A stretch of 43,536 bases of DNA, from assembly GCA_945864225.1 (NCBI GenBank), contig CAMBAL010000017.1:1-43536 (forward strand), given 5' to 3'. The DNA comes from an uncultured Blautia sp. (GTDB lineage Bacteria > Bacillota > Clostridia > Lachnospirales > Lachnospiraceae). Positions 8,201 to 16,944 of the stretch are shown here, piece after piece. Position numbers and translations under genes: made by a program. A model generated the notes under the pieces. It was not told the DNA's origin, did no database searches, and worked only from the letters and a program-made list of their open reading frames with translations. How positions within the stretch are numbered: position 1 is the first letter of the stretch; the number at the start of each line of letters is the position of its first letter.

Positions 8201-9823
8201 ATGAAATTAACAATTGATAGAATCAGCAACCATGAATCATGGGAAAAGGCAGGAATCAGGCTGCCGGGGTATGATGTATCGGCAGTTTCGGAAAAAGCGA
8301 AAAAAGAACCTCAGTGGGTACATTTTGGAATAGGTAATATTTTCCGCGTCTTTATTGGTGGTATTGCAGACGGTCTTCTGGAACAGGGAGTGATGGATCG
8401 TGGTATTACCTGTGTGGAGACATTTGATTATGATGTGGTGGACAAAATTTATGAACCGTATGATAACCTGGGATTAAGTGTCATTTTATTCGGGGGTGGA
8501 ACGAGAGAATATAAAGTGCTTGGCTCATTGGCGGAGGCAATTAAGGCACAGGCATGCGATACGGCACAATGGAAACGATTAAAGGAGGTTTTTGCAAGCC
8601 CCTCTCTTCAGCTGGTGTCTTTTACCATTACCGAAAAGGGATATGCTCTGCAGAAGGCAGACGGAACGTGGTTTCCGTTTGTGGAGGCGGATATTCAGAA
8701 CGGTCCGGAAAAAGCGGTCGGAGCAATGGCGATATTAACTGCCATGCTTTGCGAAAGATATAAGGCGGGGAAATATCCTCTTGCATTAGTTTCGATGGAT
8801 AACTGTTCTCAGAATGGCGCAATACTTCGCAAGTCGGTGCTGACGATGGCAGAAGAGTGGAAGAAAGCCGGTTTTGTGGATCAGGATTTTCTGGCTTATG
8901 TGAGTGACGAAGAAACGGTTGCTTTTCCATGGACCATGATTGATAAAATCACACCGCGGCCAAGTGAGAAAATTGCGGAAGATCTTGAGAAGCTGGGTGT
9001 GGAGAATATGCAGCCCGTTATTACGGGAAAGAAGACCTACATTGCCCCGTTCGTGAATGCGGAAAAACCGCAGTATCTGGTGATTGAAGATCATTTCCCG
9101 AACAGTCGTCCGGCGCTGGAAAAAGGTTTTGGAGTCTATATGGCTGACAGGGAGACCGTGAATCTTTCTGAGCGTATGAAGGTAACCGTATGTCTGAACC
9201 CGGTACATTCTGCTACAGGACCGCTTGGCGTGGCGTTGGGATACGATTTGTTTGCACATATGCTCAATACAGATGCTGACATGATGAAAATGGCTCGTAT
9301 GGTGGCTTATGACGAAGGACTTCCGGTCGTTCCGGATCCGAAAATACTTTCTCCGCAGGAATTTGTGGATGAACTTTTTAATGACCGGTTCCCGAATGAA
9401 TATCTGGGAGACACGAATCTTCGGCTTGCGGTAGATGTGTCTCAAATGGTCGGCATCCGTTTTGGCGAGACCATTAAAGCGTATGTGGAAAAATATGGAA
9501 TCGCTTCAGATCTTACCGCTATTCCGCTGGGAATTGCCGGATGGCTTCGATATATGCTGGCTGTAGATGATGAAGGAAAACCATATGAGCTTGCTCCTGA
9601 TCCCATGAATGAAGAAATCCAGGAACACTTAAAGGATATTGTTATTGGAAAGCCGGAAACTTTTAAGGAACAGTTGAAACCGATTCTTTCTAATGAACGG
9701 ATATTCTTTGTAGATATTTACACTACCGGATTAGGCGAAAAAATCGAAACGATGTTCCGCGAAATGATTGCCGGAGAGGGAGCAGTAAAGGCAACCGTAC
9801 ATAAGTACGTATCGGGAAGATAA
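8201..9823 (+). CDS. Mannitol dehydrogenase family oxidoreductase (UxuB-like)
   Basis: NAD(P)-dependent polyol or hexuronate dehydrogenase of the long-chain mannitol dehydrogenase family, 540 residues. The N-terminal Rossmann domain starts WVHFGIGNIFRVFIGGIADG (about residues 45-64). The C-terminal domain contains CLNPVHSATGPLGVALGYD and VAYDEGLPVVPDP, typical of the family. Members interconvert fructuronate/mannonate, tagaturonate/altronate or fructose/mannitol; which applies cannot be told from sequence. Ribosome site ggagg 8188-8192. It has its own promoter, and sits between two GH31 genes, suggesting it handles a product of the same catabolic route. Confidence 0.85.
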   Translation: MKLTIDRISNHESWEKAGIRLPGYDVSAVSEKAKKEPQWVHFGIGNIFRVFIGGIADGLLEQGVMDRGITCVETFDYDVVDKIYEPYDNLGLSVILFGGGTREYKVLGSLAEAIKAQACDTAQWKRLKEVFASPSLQLVSFTITEKGYALQKADGTWFPFVEADIQNGPEKAVGAMAILTAMLCERYKAGKYPLALVSMDNCSQNGAILRKSVLTMAEEWKKAGFVDQDFLAYVSDEETVAFPWTMIDKITPRPSEKIAEDLEKLGVENMQPVITGKKTYIAPFVNAEKPQYLVIEDHFPNSRPALEKGFGVYMADRETVNLSERMKVTVCLNPVHSATGPLGVALGYDLFAHMLNTDADMMKMARMVAYDEGLPVVPDPKILSPQEFVDELFNDRFPNEYLGDTNLRLAVDVSQMVGIRFGETIKAYVEKYGIASDLTAIPLGIAGWLRYMLAVDDEGKPYELAPDPMNEEIQEHLKDIVIGKPETFKEQLKPILSNERIFFVDIYTTGLGEKIETMFREMIAGEGAVKATVHKYVSGR

Positions 9824-9846
9824 TAAGAACACAAAATAAGAATGAG

Positions 9847-9930
9847 ATGACAGAAATAAAATGACAGAAATAAAATGACGGAAATAAAATAACGGAAATA
9901 AAATAACGGAAATAAGATGACAGAAATTCA
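9847..9930 (+). repeat. Six tandem 14-bp units between oxidoreductase and second GH31 genes
   Basis: Six consecutive 14-mers, consensus ATGACAGAAATAAA with A/G and G/A variation (units begin at 9847, 9861, 9875, 9889, 9903 and 9917; the last is degenerate). The core ACGGAAATAA also occurs in the repeat after the response regulator at 2651-2660. There are no spacers, so it is not CRISPR. Confidence 0.9.
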
Positions 9931-9989
9931 GTTTTGCCGGAAGAAAAGAATGTATCGGGCAAAAACTGTCTGTAAGAGGAGAGAAGAAG

Positions 9990-12272
9990 ATGAAATTTAC
10001 AAATGGTTTCTGGCTGATGAGAAAGGAATATGAGCCTGTCTTTGCAGTGGAATATGCCGGTCATGAGATGAATGGCGACAGCCTTGTGGTTTACGGCGTG
10101 GCAAAACACATTACAGACCGCGGCGATTGCCTGAATATAGGAATGCTGACAGTGACCTTTACAAGTCCCATGGAGGATGTGATCCATACAGAGGTGACCC
10201 ATTTTGAGGGAAAAGAAGGGAAACCGGTTCGTCCTGTGATTTATCCAGCAGAACGTACTGTGACGATCACAGAAGATGAGAATGTACTGACCTATCAGAG
10301 TGGGGCGGCAAAAGCGGTCATTATGAAGACACCGGGCAAATGGTGTGTGGCGTATTACAGAAATGACAGACTGCTGACCATGTCTGATTACAGAAACATG
10401 GCAAGAATGCTGAACAGGAATACCGGAGAAAGCTACATGGTGGAACAGCTCAGTCTGGATGTGGGAGAATACATATACGGCTTGGGAGAACGTTTTACTT
10501 CCTTTGTAAAAAACGGTCAGGTGGTGGAAAACTGGAACGAAGACGGCGGTACGGCAAGCGAGCAGGGATACAAATGCATCCCGTTTTATCTCAGCAGCAA
10601 AGGCTATGGTATTCTTGTTGATACACTGGGAGAGGTATCTTTTGAGATTGGCAGTGAAAAAGTGGAGGAGGTACAGTTTTCCGTACCCGGAGAAACGATT
10701 GGTTATTACGTGATCGCAGGAGATAACCCTAAAGATACCGTTTCCAGATACTGTGAACTGACGGGCAAACCGGCACTTCCGCCGGCATGGTCCTTTGGTC
10801 TCTGGCTGACGACCTCGTTTACCACAAACTATGACGAAGAAACCACCAGCAGTTTTATTCAGGGAATGGCAGACAGGGGAATCCCGCTGCATGTATTTCA
10901 TTTTGACTGCTATTGGATGCGTGCTTACCGGTGGTGTGATTTTATCTGGGATCCGGATACCTTCTCTGATCCGGAGGGAATGCTGAAACGTTATCATGAC
11001 AGGGGATTGAAGATTTGTGTATGGATCAATCCTTATATTGGCCAGATGTCCTGTCTGTTTAAAGAAGGAAAAGAAAATGGCTATCTTCTGAAGAAAAAGG
11101 ATGGATCTGTATGGCAGACGGATCTTTGGCAGCCGGGTATGGCTCTGGTGGATTTTACAAATCCGGATGCAGTTTCCTGGTATCAGGGCAAACTGAAAGC
11201 ACTTCTGGATATGGGAGTAGACTGCTTTAAGACAGATTTTGGCGAAAGAGTTCCGGTAACGGATATTCAGTGGTTTGATGGCTCTGATCCGGTGGATATG
11301 CATAATGCATATACTTATTTGTACAACAAAGCCGTATTTGAACTGCTGGAACAGGAAAAGCAGAAAGGAAATGCCGTTTTATTTGCCCGTTCCGCAACCG
11401 TGGGCGGACAGCAGTTTCCGGCGCACTGGGGCGGTGACTGCTCTGCAACCTACAGCTCCATGGCAGAAACACTGCGCGGCGGACTTTCTCTGTCCTGCGG
11501 CGGATTTGGATTCTGGAGCCATGATATCAGCGGATTTGAGCAGACTGCTTCCCCGGATATCTACAAGAGATGGTGCCAGTTTGGACTTCTGAGTTCACAC
11601 AGCCGTCTGCATGGAAGCTCCTCTTACCGTGTTCCGTGGCTGTTCGATGAGGAGTCCTGCGTTGTTCTGAAGGAAATGGTGGAATTGAAATGCCGCCTGA
11701 TGCCGTATCTGTATCAGATGGCAGTGGTTTCCTCAGAAACAGGTGTGCCTGTGATGCGCCCGATGTTTATGGAGTATCCGGATGACAGGACCTGCCTGCC
11801 GCTGGATATGCAGTATATGATGGGTGACAGTCTTCTGGCTGCTCCTGTTTTCCGGGAAAATGGAGAAGTGGAATACTATCTGCCGAAAGGCAAATGGTAC
11901 AACCTGATGACAGAAGAACTCTGTGAAGGAGAAAGATGGTATACCCGGACCTTCGATTATCATACAATGCCTCTGATGGTGGCACCGGGCAGGATTCTTG
12001 CTCTTGGAAGCTGCAGTACAAAACCGGATTACGATTATGCAGCAGGTGTGACCCTGGCAGTTTCCTGGCTGGCAGACGGAGAACGGGCAAAGGTGACAGT
12101 TCCGGATCTTGCCGGAAAACCGGTGATGAGCGCAGAGGCTGTCAGATGCGGACAGGAGATCACCGTGACGGTACAGGGCGGCGATGGAAGCTGGCAGACA
12201 AAGGCGCTCTGGGATAAAGATGCTGTGGTTCGCAGAGAAGGCAATCAGGCTGTAATCGCATTAAGTAAATGA
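9990..12272 (+). CDS. GH31 alpha-xylosidase-like enzyme (YicI family)
   Basis: Cytoplasmic GH31 hydrolase of 760 residues, close to E. coli YicI in length and motif layout. The N-terminal domain shows YGLGERFTSFVKNGQ (about 164-178) and ENWNEDGGT. The nucleophile is Asp416 in the YicI-type motif KTDFGERVP, and the acid/base is Asp483 in WGGDCSATYSSM; YicI uses D416 and D482. GFGFWSHDISGFE completes the barrel signature. YicI releases alpha-xylose from isoprimeverose-type units, so this enzyme probably acts on alpha-xylosides, although related enzymes act on alpha-glucosides. Ribosome site aagaggaga is just before the ATG. A 14-bp tandem repeat array lies upstream and a terminator follows. Confidence 0.9.
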   Translation: MKFTNGFWLMRKEYEPVFAVEYAGHEMNGDSLVVYGVAKHITDRGDCLNIGMLTVTFTSPMEDVIHTEVTHFEGKEGKPVRPVIYPAERTVTITEDENVLTYQSGAAKAVIMKTPGKWCVAYYRNDRLLTMSDYRNMARMLNRNTGESYMVEQLSLDVGEYIYGLGERFTSFVKNGQVVENWNEDGGTASEQGYKCIPFYLSSKGYGILVDTLGEVSFEIGSEKVEEVQFSVPGETIGYYVIAGDNPKDTVSRYCELTGKPALPPAWSFGLWLTTSFTTNYDEETTSSFIQGMADRGIPLHVFHFDCYWMRAYRWCDFIWDPDTFSDPEGMLKRYHDRGLKICVWINPYIGQMSCLFKEGKENGYLLKKKDGSVWQTDLWQPGMALVDFTNPDAVSWYQGKLKALLDMGVDCFKTDFGERVPVTDIQWFDGSDPVDMHNAYTYLYNKAVFELLEQEKQKGNAVLFARSATVGGQQFPAHWGGDCSATYSSMAETLRGGLSLSCGGFGFWSHDISGFEQTASPDIYKRWCQFGLLSSHSRLHGSSSYRVPWLFDEESCVVLKEMVELKCRLMPYLYQMAVVSSETGVPVMRPMFMEYPDDRTCLPLDMQYMMGDSLLAAPVFRENGEVEYYLPKGKWYNLMTEELCEGERWYTRTFDYHTMPLMVAPGRILALGSCSTKPDYDYAAGVTLAVSWLADGERAKVTVPDLAGKPVMSAEAVRCGQEITVTVQGGDGSWQTKALWDKDAVVRREGNQAVIALSK

Positions 12273-12308
12273 TACAAAAAGAATTTGTGGCATGAGTAGC
12301 AGAAAAGG

Positions 12309-12354
12309 ATATGCTGAAGAAGCTCGTTACAACTTCTTCAGCATATGTTTGTTT
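12309..12354 (+). terminator. Terminator after the second GH31 gene
   Basis: Perfect 14-bp stem: atatgctgaagaag (12309-12322) with cttcttcagcatat (12333-12346), 10-base loop, then GTTTGTTT. Confidence 0.85.
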
Positions 12355-12456
12355 ATAGAAGTGATTGTTTTGTTTGAAGCAAAAATGTATAATAATACAT
12401 AATACTATTAAGAGATAATAACTGCGGCATTACGAAACTACAGGGGGTACAGGTAA

Positions 12457-12589
12457 ATGGGACTTTTTGTAAATACGGACAATAGTGCTTTTCAAATGAT
12501 GGTATGACCAGAATACCGAGACAGCATTTATTCCCAATGAAGAGATTCGCCAGGAACTGATAAAAGCAACAAGAAGGAGAAGAATATTT
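12457..12589 (+). pseudogene. Remnant of an AAA-ATPase-like/PD-(D/E)XK_9 gene
   Basis: Behind a good ribosome site (gggggt 12443-12448), ATG 12457 opens a frame reading MGLFVNTDNSAFQMMV and then a stop. This closely resembles the N terminus of the widespread clostridial AAA-ATPase_like (PF09820) proteins. About 15 bases further, another frame reads NTETAFIPNEEIRQELIKAT, which resembles a segment that in those roughly 550-residue proteins lies far inside the chain. The pieces in between are missing, so this looks like an internal deletion plus frameshift. The family assignment is from memory of its conserved phrases and should be treated as probable only. Confidence 0.55.
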
Positions 12590-13423
12590 ATGGAAAGCGG
12601 ATTGAAAGAAAAAATACTCGGCACAGAGCTTCTTCCCTCACAGGTGGCTCTGTTTTATCTGGGCCAGGTTGGATTTATCCTGAAATACCAGGGAAAATAT
12701 CTGATGATAGACGGCTATCTTTCTGATTATGTGGACAGAAACTTCAGCTCGGATCTGGTACAGTGGAAACGGCTGTATCCGTCCCCCATCCGGCCGGAAG
12801 AACTGGATTTTCTGGATTATGTTTTCTGCACCCATACCCATTGCGACCATGCGGATCCCGACACATTGAAAGCAGTGAAAGCCTGCAGTCAGAAAGCTGT
12901 TTTTATGGGCTGCGCATCGGTGTGCAGCGCGCTGAAGGAATATGGTATCCCTGCGGAGCGAATCTGCAAAATAAAGGCAGATGAGGAAATGCTTCTGGAA
13001 GGAAATATCCGCGTGACCGGTGTACCGGCGGCTCATGAAGAATTGCATCCCGACGGGGAAGGCGGCTATGAAGAGACAGGTATTCTGTTTGCGCTGGGAG
13101 AGAAAAAAATTTTTCATTCCGGAGACTGCTGTCCTTATGACGGGCTGGAGCAGAGGATACAGAACTGTGATGCTTTAATACTTCCAGTCAATGGAAGAGA
13201 TTATTACCGCACTTATGTTAAAGATATTATTGGCTGCTTTGACAGTGTGGAGGCAATAACGATTGCAAGGAATACCCATGCCGGATTACTGATGCCGGTA
13301 CACTGGGATTTGTACGAAGTCAATTCTGTGAATCCCGGAATTTTTGCAGATGCGATTCACAGACTGGCGCCTTCACTGCCCTATCATATCTTTGTGCCGG
13401 GAGAACGATATATCCTGGCATAA
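12590..13423 (+). CDS. UlaG-like metallo-beta-lactamase-fold hydrolase
   Basis: Metal-dependent hydrolase of 277 residues. The metal-binding motif THTHCDHADP is at about residues 82-91, a later His lies in VPAAHEELHPDGEGG, and HSGDCCPYDGL supplies the bridging Asp. The C terminus has LMPVHWDLYEVN, the last metal ligand region. The arrangement resembles UlaG, L-ascorbate-6-phosphate lactonase, and the broader UPF0173-like group. An AraD/UlaF-type epimerase sits two genes downstream, which would fit pentose or ascorbate breakdown, but no other ula gene is present. Ribosome site aaggaga 12574-12580. The start follows the AAA-ATPase remnant. Confidence 0.75.
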   Translation: MESGLKEKILGTELLPSQVALFYLGQVGFILKYQGKYLMIDGYLSDYVDRNFSSDLVQWKRLYPSPIRPEELDFLDYVFCTHTHCDHADPDTLKAVKACSQKAVFMGCASVCSALKEYGIPAERICKIKADEEMLLEGNIRVTGVPAAHEELHPDGEGGYEETGILFALGEKKIFHSGDCCPYDGLEQRIQNCDALILPVNGRDYYRTYVKDIIGCFDSVEAITIARNTHAGLLMPVHWDLYEVNSVNPGIFADAIHRLAPSLPYHIFVPGERYILA

Positions 13424-13453
13424 GAAGGATGCCCGTAGAAGTATATCCCGCAG

Positions 13454-13482
13454 TTGCATATTATTTTGCATTATGATAAGAT
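13454..13482 (+). promoter_or_regulatory. Probable promoter of the thioesterase gene
   Basis: TTGCAT (13454-13459), 17-base spacer, TAAGAT (13477-13482), 57 bases before the chosen start codon. Confidence 0.45.
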
Positions 13483-13539
13483 GAAAATACTTACAGACAT
13501 GGGTGAATGAAGCAGAGATGCCAAAAAGAGGTTGACTTT

Positions 13540-14259
13540 ATGAGTTATTGTTTTGACGGAAGAGTGCGTTACAGCGAGATTGGAGAGAACGGATGCCTGA
13601 CTTTGCCGGGGATCCTGAATTATTTTCAGGACTGCAGTATTTTTCATTCGGATGCAGTTCATCAGGGAGTAAATATTCTAAAGGACAGGAAAAGGCTCTG
13701 GGTCCTTTCCTCCTGGCAGGTAGTTGTTGACAGATATCCGAAGCTTGGAGAGCATATTGAGACGGCCACATGGCCATATGATTTTAAAGGGTTTATGGGG
13801 ATGCGTAATTTTACCATGAAGACGGCGGAGGGCGAGATGCTTGCCTATGCCAATACATTCTGGACACATCTGGACGCAGAGACAGGACTTCCTTTGAAAC
13901 TGACAGAGGAAGATACAGCAGGATATATAAAAGAAGAAAAGCTGGCTATGGATTATGCACCGCGTAAAATCCGGATTCCTGAGAATTTCAGGGAAGAAGA
14001 AAGTTTCACGGTTCAGAAGCACCATCTGGATACCAATCATCATGTAAATAACTGCCAGTATATCCGCATGGCAGAGGATTATCTGCCCGAGGGATTTCTG
14101 GTACGCCAGATGAGAGCGGAATACAAAAAACAGGCAAGGCTGTGCGATGTAATCTGTCCGAAGATCCGTGAGGAAGAGGGCAGAGTAACCGTAGTTCTGG
14201 ATACAGAACAGCAGGAAGCCTATGCAGTGGTGGAATTTACCGGAACAAACAAAGAATAA
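13540..14259 (+). CDS. Acyl-ACP thioesterase
   Basis: Double hot-dog acyl-ACP thioesterase of 239 residues that releases free fatty acids from acyl carrier protein. The second hot-dog half has the plant FatA/FatB-like motif [11 protein letters not shown] (Asn and His being the usual catalytic pair). The first half has [20 protein letters not shown] choose ATG 13540 because gaggt (13528-13532) is well placed 7 bases upstream; an in-frame ATG at 13507 has no good ribosome site. Such enzymes are common in Lachnospiraceae. It is followed after 67 bases by the epimerase gene. Confidence 0.85.
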   Translation: MSYCFDGRVRYSEIGENGCLTLPGILNYFQDCSIFHSDAVHQGVNILKDRKRLWVLSSWQVVVDRYPKLGEHIETATWPYDFKGFMGMRNFTMKTAEGEMLAYANTFWTHLDAETGLPLKLTEEDTAGYIKEEKLAMDYAPRKIRIPENFREEESFTVQKHHLDTNHHVNNCQYIRMAEDYLPEGFLVRQMRAEYKKQARLCDVICPKIREEEGRVTVVLDTEQQEAYAVVEFTGTNKE

Positions 14260-14326
14260 AGAAAATGCAGAAGAAATACCAGGCGAATGGTATAGTGAGC
14301 GCCTGCGTGGAAAAGGAGACAAAACG

Positions 14327-15022
14327 ATGCTGGAAAAATTAAAAGAAGAAGTATACAGAGCGAACATGGAACTGCCGAAATACGGTCTGGTAACATTTAC
14401 ATGGGGAAATGTCAGCGGAATTGACAGGGAAAAAGGCCTCTTTGTTATCAAACCAAGCGGTGTAGACTACGACAAACTGAAACCGGAAGATATGGTAGTG
14501 GTGGACCTGGAAGGAAATAAAGTAGAGGGAGAATACAATCCGTCCTCTGACACCCCAACTCATGTGGTACTTTATAATGCATTTCCCAATATCGGTGGAA
14601 TCGTTCATACACATTCCTCCTGGGCGACAAGCTGGGCACAGGCGGGACGCGCGATCCCATGCTACGGAACCACCCATGCAGATTACATTTATGGCGAAGT
14701 TCCCTGCGTACGCAATCTGACAAAAGAAGAAATTGAGGAAGCTTACGAAAAGAATACCGGTATTCTGATCGCAGATTATTTTAAAGACAAAGACTATGAA
14801 GCAGTTCCGGCTGTTCTCTGTAAAAATCATGGACCGTTTACCTGGGGCAAAGATGCTCACGAAGCGGTACATAATGCAGTTGTCCTTGAGGAAGTGGCTA
14901 AAATGGCTACCCGCTGTGAACAGATTAATCCGGATGTGAAGCCGGCGCCGCAGGAACTTCAGGATAAGCATTATTACAGAAAACATGGTGCAAACGCATA
15001 TTACGGACAGATTAAGAAATAA
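14327..15022 (+). CDS. araD: L-ribulose-5-phosphate 4-epimerase
   Basis: Class II aldolase-family enzyme converting L-ribulose 5-phosphate to D-xylulose 5-phosphate, 231 residues, equal in length to E. coli AraD. It shows the phosphate-binding [20 protein letters not shown] region, the metal-binding [12 protein letters not shown], and [16 protein letters not shown]-terminal [14 protein letters not shown] is typical of AraD/UlaF/SgbE. The start ATG 14327 has aaggag at 14313-14318. AraD, UlaF and SgbE catalyse the same reaction, so the pathway (arabinose or ascorbate) cannot be decided; a UlaG-like gene two positions upstream is compatible with the latter. A terminator follows. Confidence 0.92.
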   Translation: MLEKLKEEVYRANMELPKYGLVTFTWGNVSGIDREKGLFVIKPSGVDYDKLKPEDMVVVDLEGNKVEGEYNPSSDTPTHVVLYNAFPNIGGIVHTHSSWATSWAQAGRAIPCYGTTHADYIYGEVPCVRNLTKEEIEEAYEKNTGILIADYFKDKDYEAVPAVLCKNHGPFTWGKDAHEAVHNAVVLEEVAKMATRCEQINPDVKPAPQELQDKHYYRKHGANAYYGQIKK

Positions 15023-15050
15023 CGCAGACATATTTGTTTGCCGGTAAATG

Positions 15051-15102
15051 AAATATCATATGTGAATGTTTATGGAGGAACATCCGCATATGATATTTTT
15101 TT
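15051..15102 (+). terminator. Terminator after araD
   Basis: aaatatcatatg (15051-15062) pairs with 15087-15098; the helix continues inward (atgtt 15066-15070 with aacat 15079-15083). A run of T's follows and touches the next promoter's -35 box. Confidence 0.85.
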
Positions 15103-15129
15103 GCAAAATCACAGAAAATAATTTATAAT
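15101..15129 (+). promoter_or_regulatory. Sigma-A promoter of the phosphatase gene
   Basis: TTGCAA (15101-15106), 17-base spacer, TATAAT (15124-15129), with a leader of about 65 bases before the ATG at 15201. Confidence 0.7.
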
Positions 15130-15200
15130 GAGGGAAAATATCCACAACGGTTTTGCGGTGATTATTGCAGGATTCCCTGTTAATTTAAGGAGGAAAAATA

Positions 15201-15905
15201 ATGCATTATGCGATTTCTGATATTCACGGATGTTATGATGAATTTATGGAGCTTCTGAAATTGATCCATTTTTCAGACAGGGACGAGCTTTTTGTTCTGG
15301 GTGATGTAATCGACAGAGGACCGAAACCTGTGGAAGTTCTGCAGTTTATGTCCATGCAGCCAAATGTGATTCCACTGGTGGGAAATCATGAATATATTGC
15401 AATGAAAGTTCTTCCGGGACTTCTTCAGGAGGTGCGTGAGGAGAACTGCGAAAAAATTCTGACGATGGATTTTCTGAAAGGGTGTCAGTTGTGGTTTGAG
15501 GATGGCGGCAAGATTACAGCAGATGCGTTTCGAAGCCTTTCGTTGGAAGAACAGGAAGATCTGCTGGATTATATGCAGGATTTTTCTGTGTACGAGGAAG
15601 TAACGGTGTGCGGCAGGGATTATATTCTTGTGCATTCTCTGCCGGGTGATTACCGGAATGCACAGAAACAGGATTATGTTCTGGAAGAAATCCTGTTTTC
15701 CAGACCTGATTTCACAGGAGACTGGAAAGGTGATGTGACATATATTCTCGGACATACCCCGACTTTTAAAATCGGAGAAGAATATGCAGGGAAGATTTAT
15801 GTACATGATCAGCTTGTAGATATTGACTGTGGATGTGTGGCAGGGCATAATCTGGGAGCTTATTGTCTTGAGACAGGTGAGATGTTTTATGTACCGAGGA
15901 AATGA
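15201..15905 (+). CDS. PPP-family serine/threonine phosphatase
   Basis: Metallophosphoesterase of 234 residues. The three PPP signature blocks are visible near the N terminus: SDIHGCYDEF (GDxHG-like, about 6-15), LGDVIDRGPKP (33-43) and VGNHEY (about 60-65). Later metal-binding His residues lie in LVHSLPGDY and LGHTPTF. The fold and size match bacterial PrpE/PrpA-like phosphatases that act on phosphoproteins or dinucleotide polyphosphates; the substrate is unknown. Ribosome site aaggagg 15187-15193. It is flanked by its own promoter and by the promoter of the next gene, so it is probably monocistronic. Confidence 0.88.
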   Translation: MHYAISDIHGCYDEFMELLKLIHFSDRDELFVLGDVIDRGPKPVEVLQFMSMQPNVIPLVGNHEYIAMKVLPGLLQEVREENCEKILTMDFLKGCQLWFEDGGKITADAFRSLSLEEQEDLLDYMQDFSVYEEVTVCGRDYILVHSLPGDYRNAQKQDYVLEEILFSRPDFTGDWKGDVTYILGHTPTFKIGEEYAGKIYVHDQLVDIDCGCVAGHNLGAYCLETGEMFYVPRK

Positions 15906-15937
15906 ATTTTCAAACACACTCTACAGCAAAATAAAAA

Positions 15938-15966
15938 TTCCAATCGCTTATGTTCTGTGATATAAT
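15938..15966 (+). promoter_or_regulatory. Extended -10 promoter of the S1-domain gene
   Basis: TGA directly precedes a perfect TATAAT (15961-15966); the -35 position (TTCCAA, 15938-15943, 17-base spacer) is poor, which an extended -10 tolerates. About 65 bases of leader follow. Confidence 0.6.
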
Positions 15967-16038
15967 GTTTCAACAGATTTTTGCATTAAAACTAACAAAT
16001 GAATGATTTATGGTAAGAAATCATCCGGAGGATTATTT

Positions 16039-16878
16039 ATGATTATATTAGGGAAAAAACAGGTTCTGACAGTAGTCAGAATTGTGGAATTCGGCATATA
16101 TCTGGCAGAAGACAAAACTGCGGCTCCTGAGGAGCGAGTTCTTCTCCCCGGGAAGCAGGTACCGGCAGGGACAAAGGAAGGCGACAGTCTTGAGGTGTTC
16201 ATTTACAAAGATTCCAAAGACCGTCTGATCGCCACGACCAATAATCCCATGCTTCAGGTAGGGCAGACTGCAGTTCTGAAAGTGAAACAGGTCACAAAGA
16301 TCGGAGCATTTCTGGACTGGGGGCTGGAAAAAGACCTTCTTCTTCCGTATCATGAACAGGTTTTGCGTGTGAGGGAAGGTGAGGAATGCCTGGTGGCTCT
16401 TTATGTGGACAAGAGCAGCCGTCTGTGTGCAACCATGAAGGTTTATCCGTATCTTTCTACCAGAACGCCGTATAATATTGGTGATGAGGTCAAGGGACGC
16501 GTATATCAGATCAGTGAGAGATTTGGAGTGTTTGTTGCGGTAGATGATAAATATTCCGCACTGATTCCTGCACGGGAAGCCCAGGGAAAATACCGCCCCG
16601 GAACAATTCTGGATCTTCGTGTTACCGAGGTAAAAGAAGATGGTAAAATGAATGTTACCGACCGTCAGAAGGCATACATCCAGATTGAAGAAGACGCAGA
16701 AAATGTTCTTTCCGTCATTGAGGAATTTGCCGGTGTGCTGCCGTTTGATGATAAAGCCTCTCCACAGGTCATCCAGAGAGAATTTGGCCTGAGCAAGAAT
16801 GCATTCAAGCGTGCGGTGGGTCATCTTCTGAAGGAAGGAAAAATAGAAATAAAAGACAGACGTATCTATAAAAAATAA
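16039..16878 (+). CDS. S1 RNA-binding protein, CvfB family
   Basis: RNA-binding protein of 279 residues. It contains repeated S1-like beta-barrel segments (VVRIVEFGIYLAED, VKQVTKIGAFLDWGLEKDLL, VYQISERFGVFVAVDDKYS) and a C-terminal winged helix (FGLSKNAFKRAVGHLLKEGKIE), the layout of CvfB/YitL. CvfB influences virulence-factor expression in Staphylococcus; here the role is unknown. I choose ATG 16039 with ccggagga (16025-16032) as ribosome site; an upstream in-frame ATG at 16003 lacks one. Confidence 0.87.
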   Translation: MIILGKKQVLTVVRIVEFGIYLAEDKTAAPEERVLLPGKQVPAGTKEGDSLEVFIYKDSKDRLIATTNNPMLQVGQTAVLKVKQVTKIGAFLDWGLEKDLLLPYHEQVLRVREGEECLVALYVDKSSRLCATMKVYPYLSTRTPYNIGDEVKGRVYQISERFGVFVAVDDKYSALIPAREAQGKYRPGTILDLRVTEVKEDGKMNVTDRQKAYIQIEEDAENVLSVIEEFAGVLPFDDKASPQVIQREFGLSKNAFKRAVGHLLKEGKIEIKDRRIYKK

Positions 16879-16882
16879 AGCA

Positions 16883-16921
16883 GCTGTTCTGACAGAAATC
16901 GTCTGGTAACTGCAGAACAGC
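16883..16921 (+). promoter_or_regulatory. Hairpin in the dnaE leader
   Basis: gctgttctg (16883-16891) pairs with cagaacagc (16913-16921), 9 bp, with no T-run after it, so it is not a standard terminator. It lies 24 bases before the dnaE start and could be processed or affect translation. Confidence 0.4.
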
Positions 16922-16944
16922 AATGAGATAACAGGAGAGATATT

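Noticed and set aside
9847-9930. CRISPR array
   Set aside because: Units are 14 bp and contiguous, with no spacers and no cas genes.
9723-11303. Long reverse-strand open frame (526 codons) opposite the second GH31 gene
   Set aside because: Sequence is low-complexity with FISVI repeats from the 14-bp array and no family-like motifs; the forward gene has a complete catalytic set.
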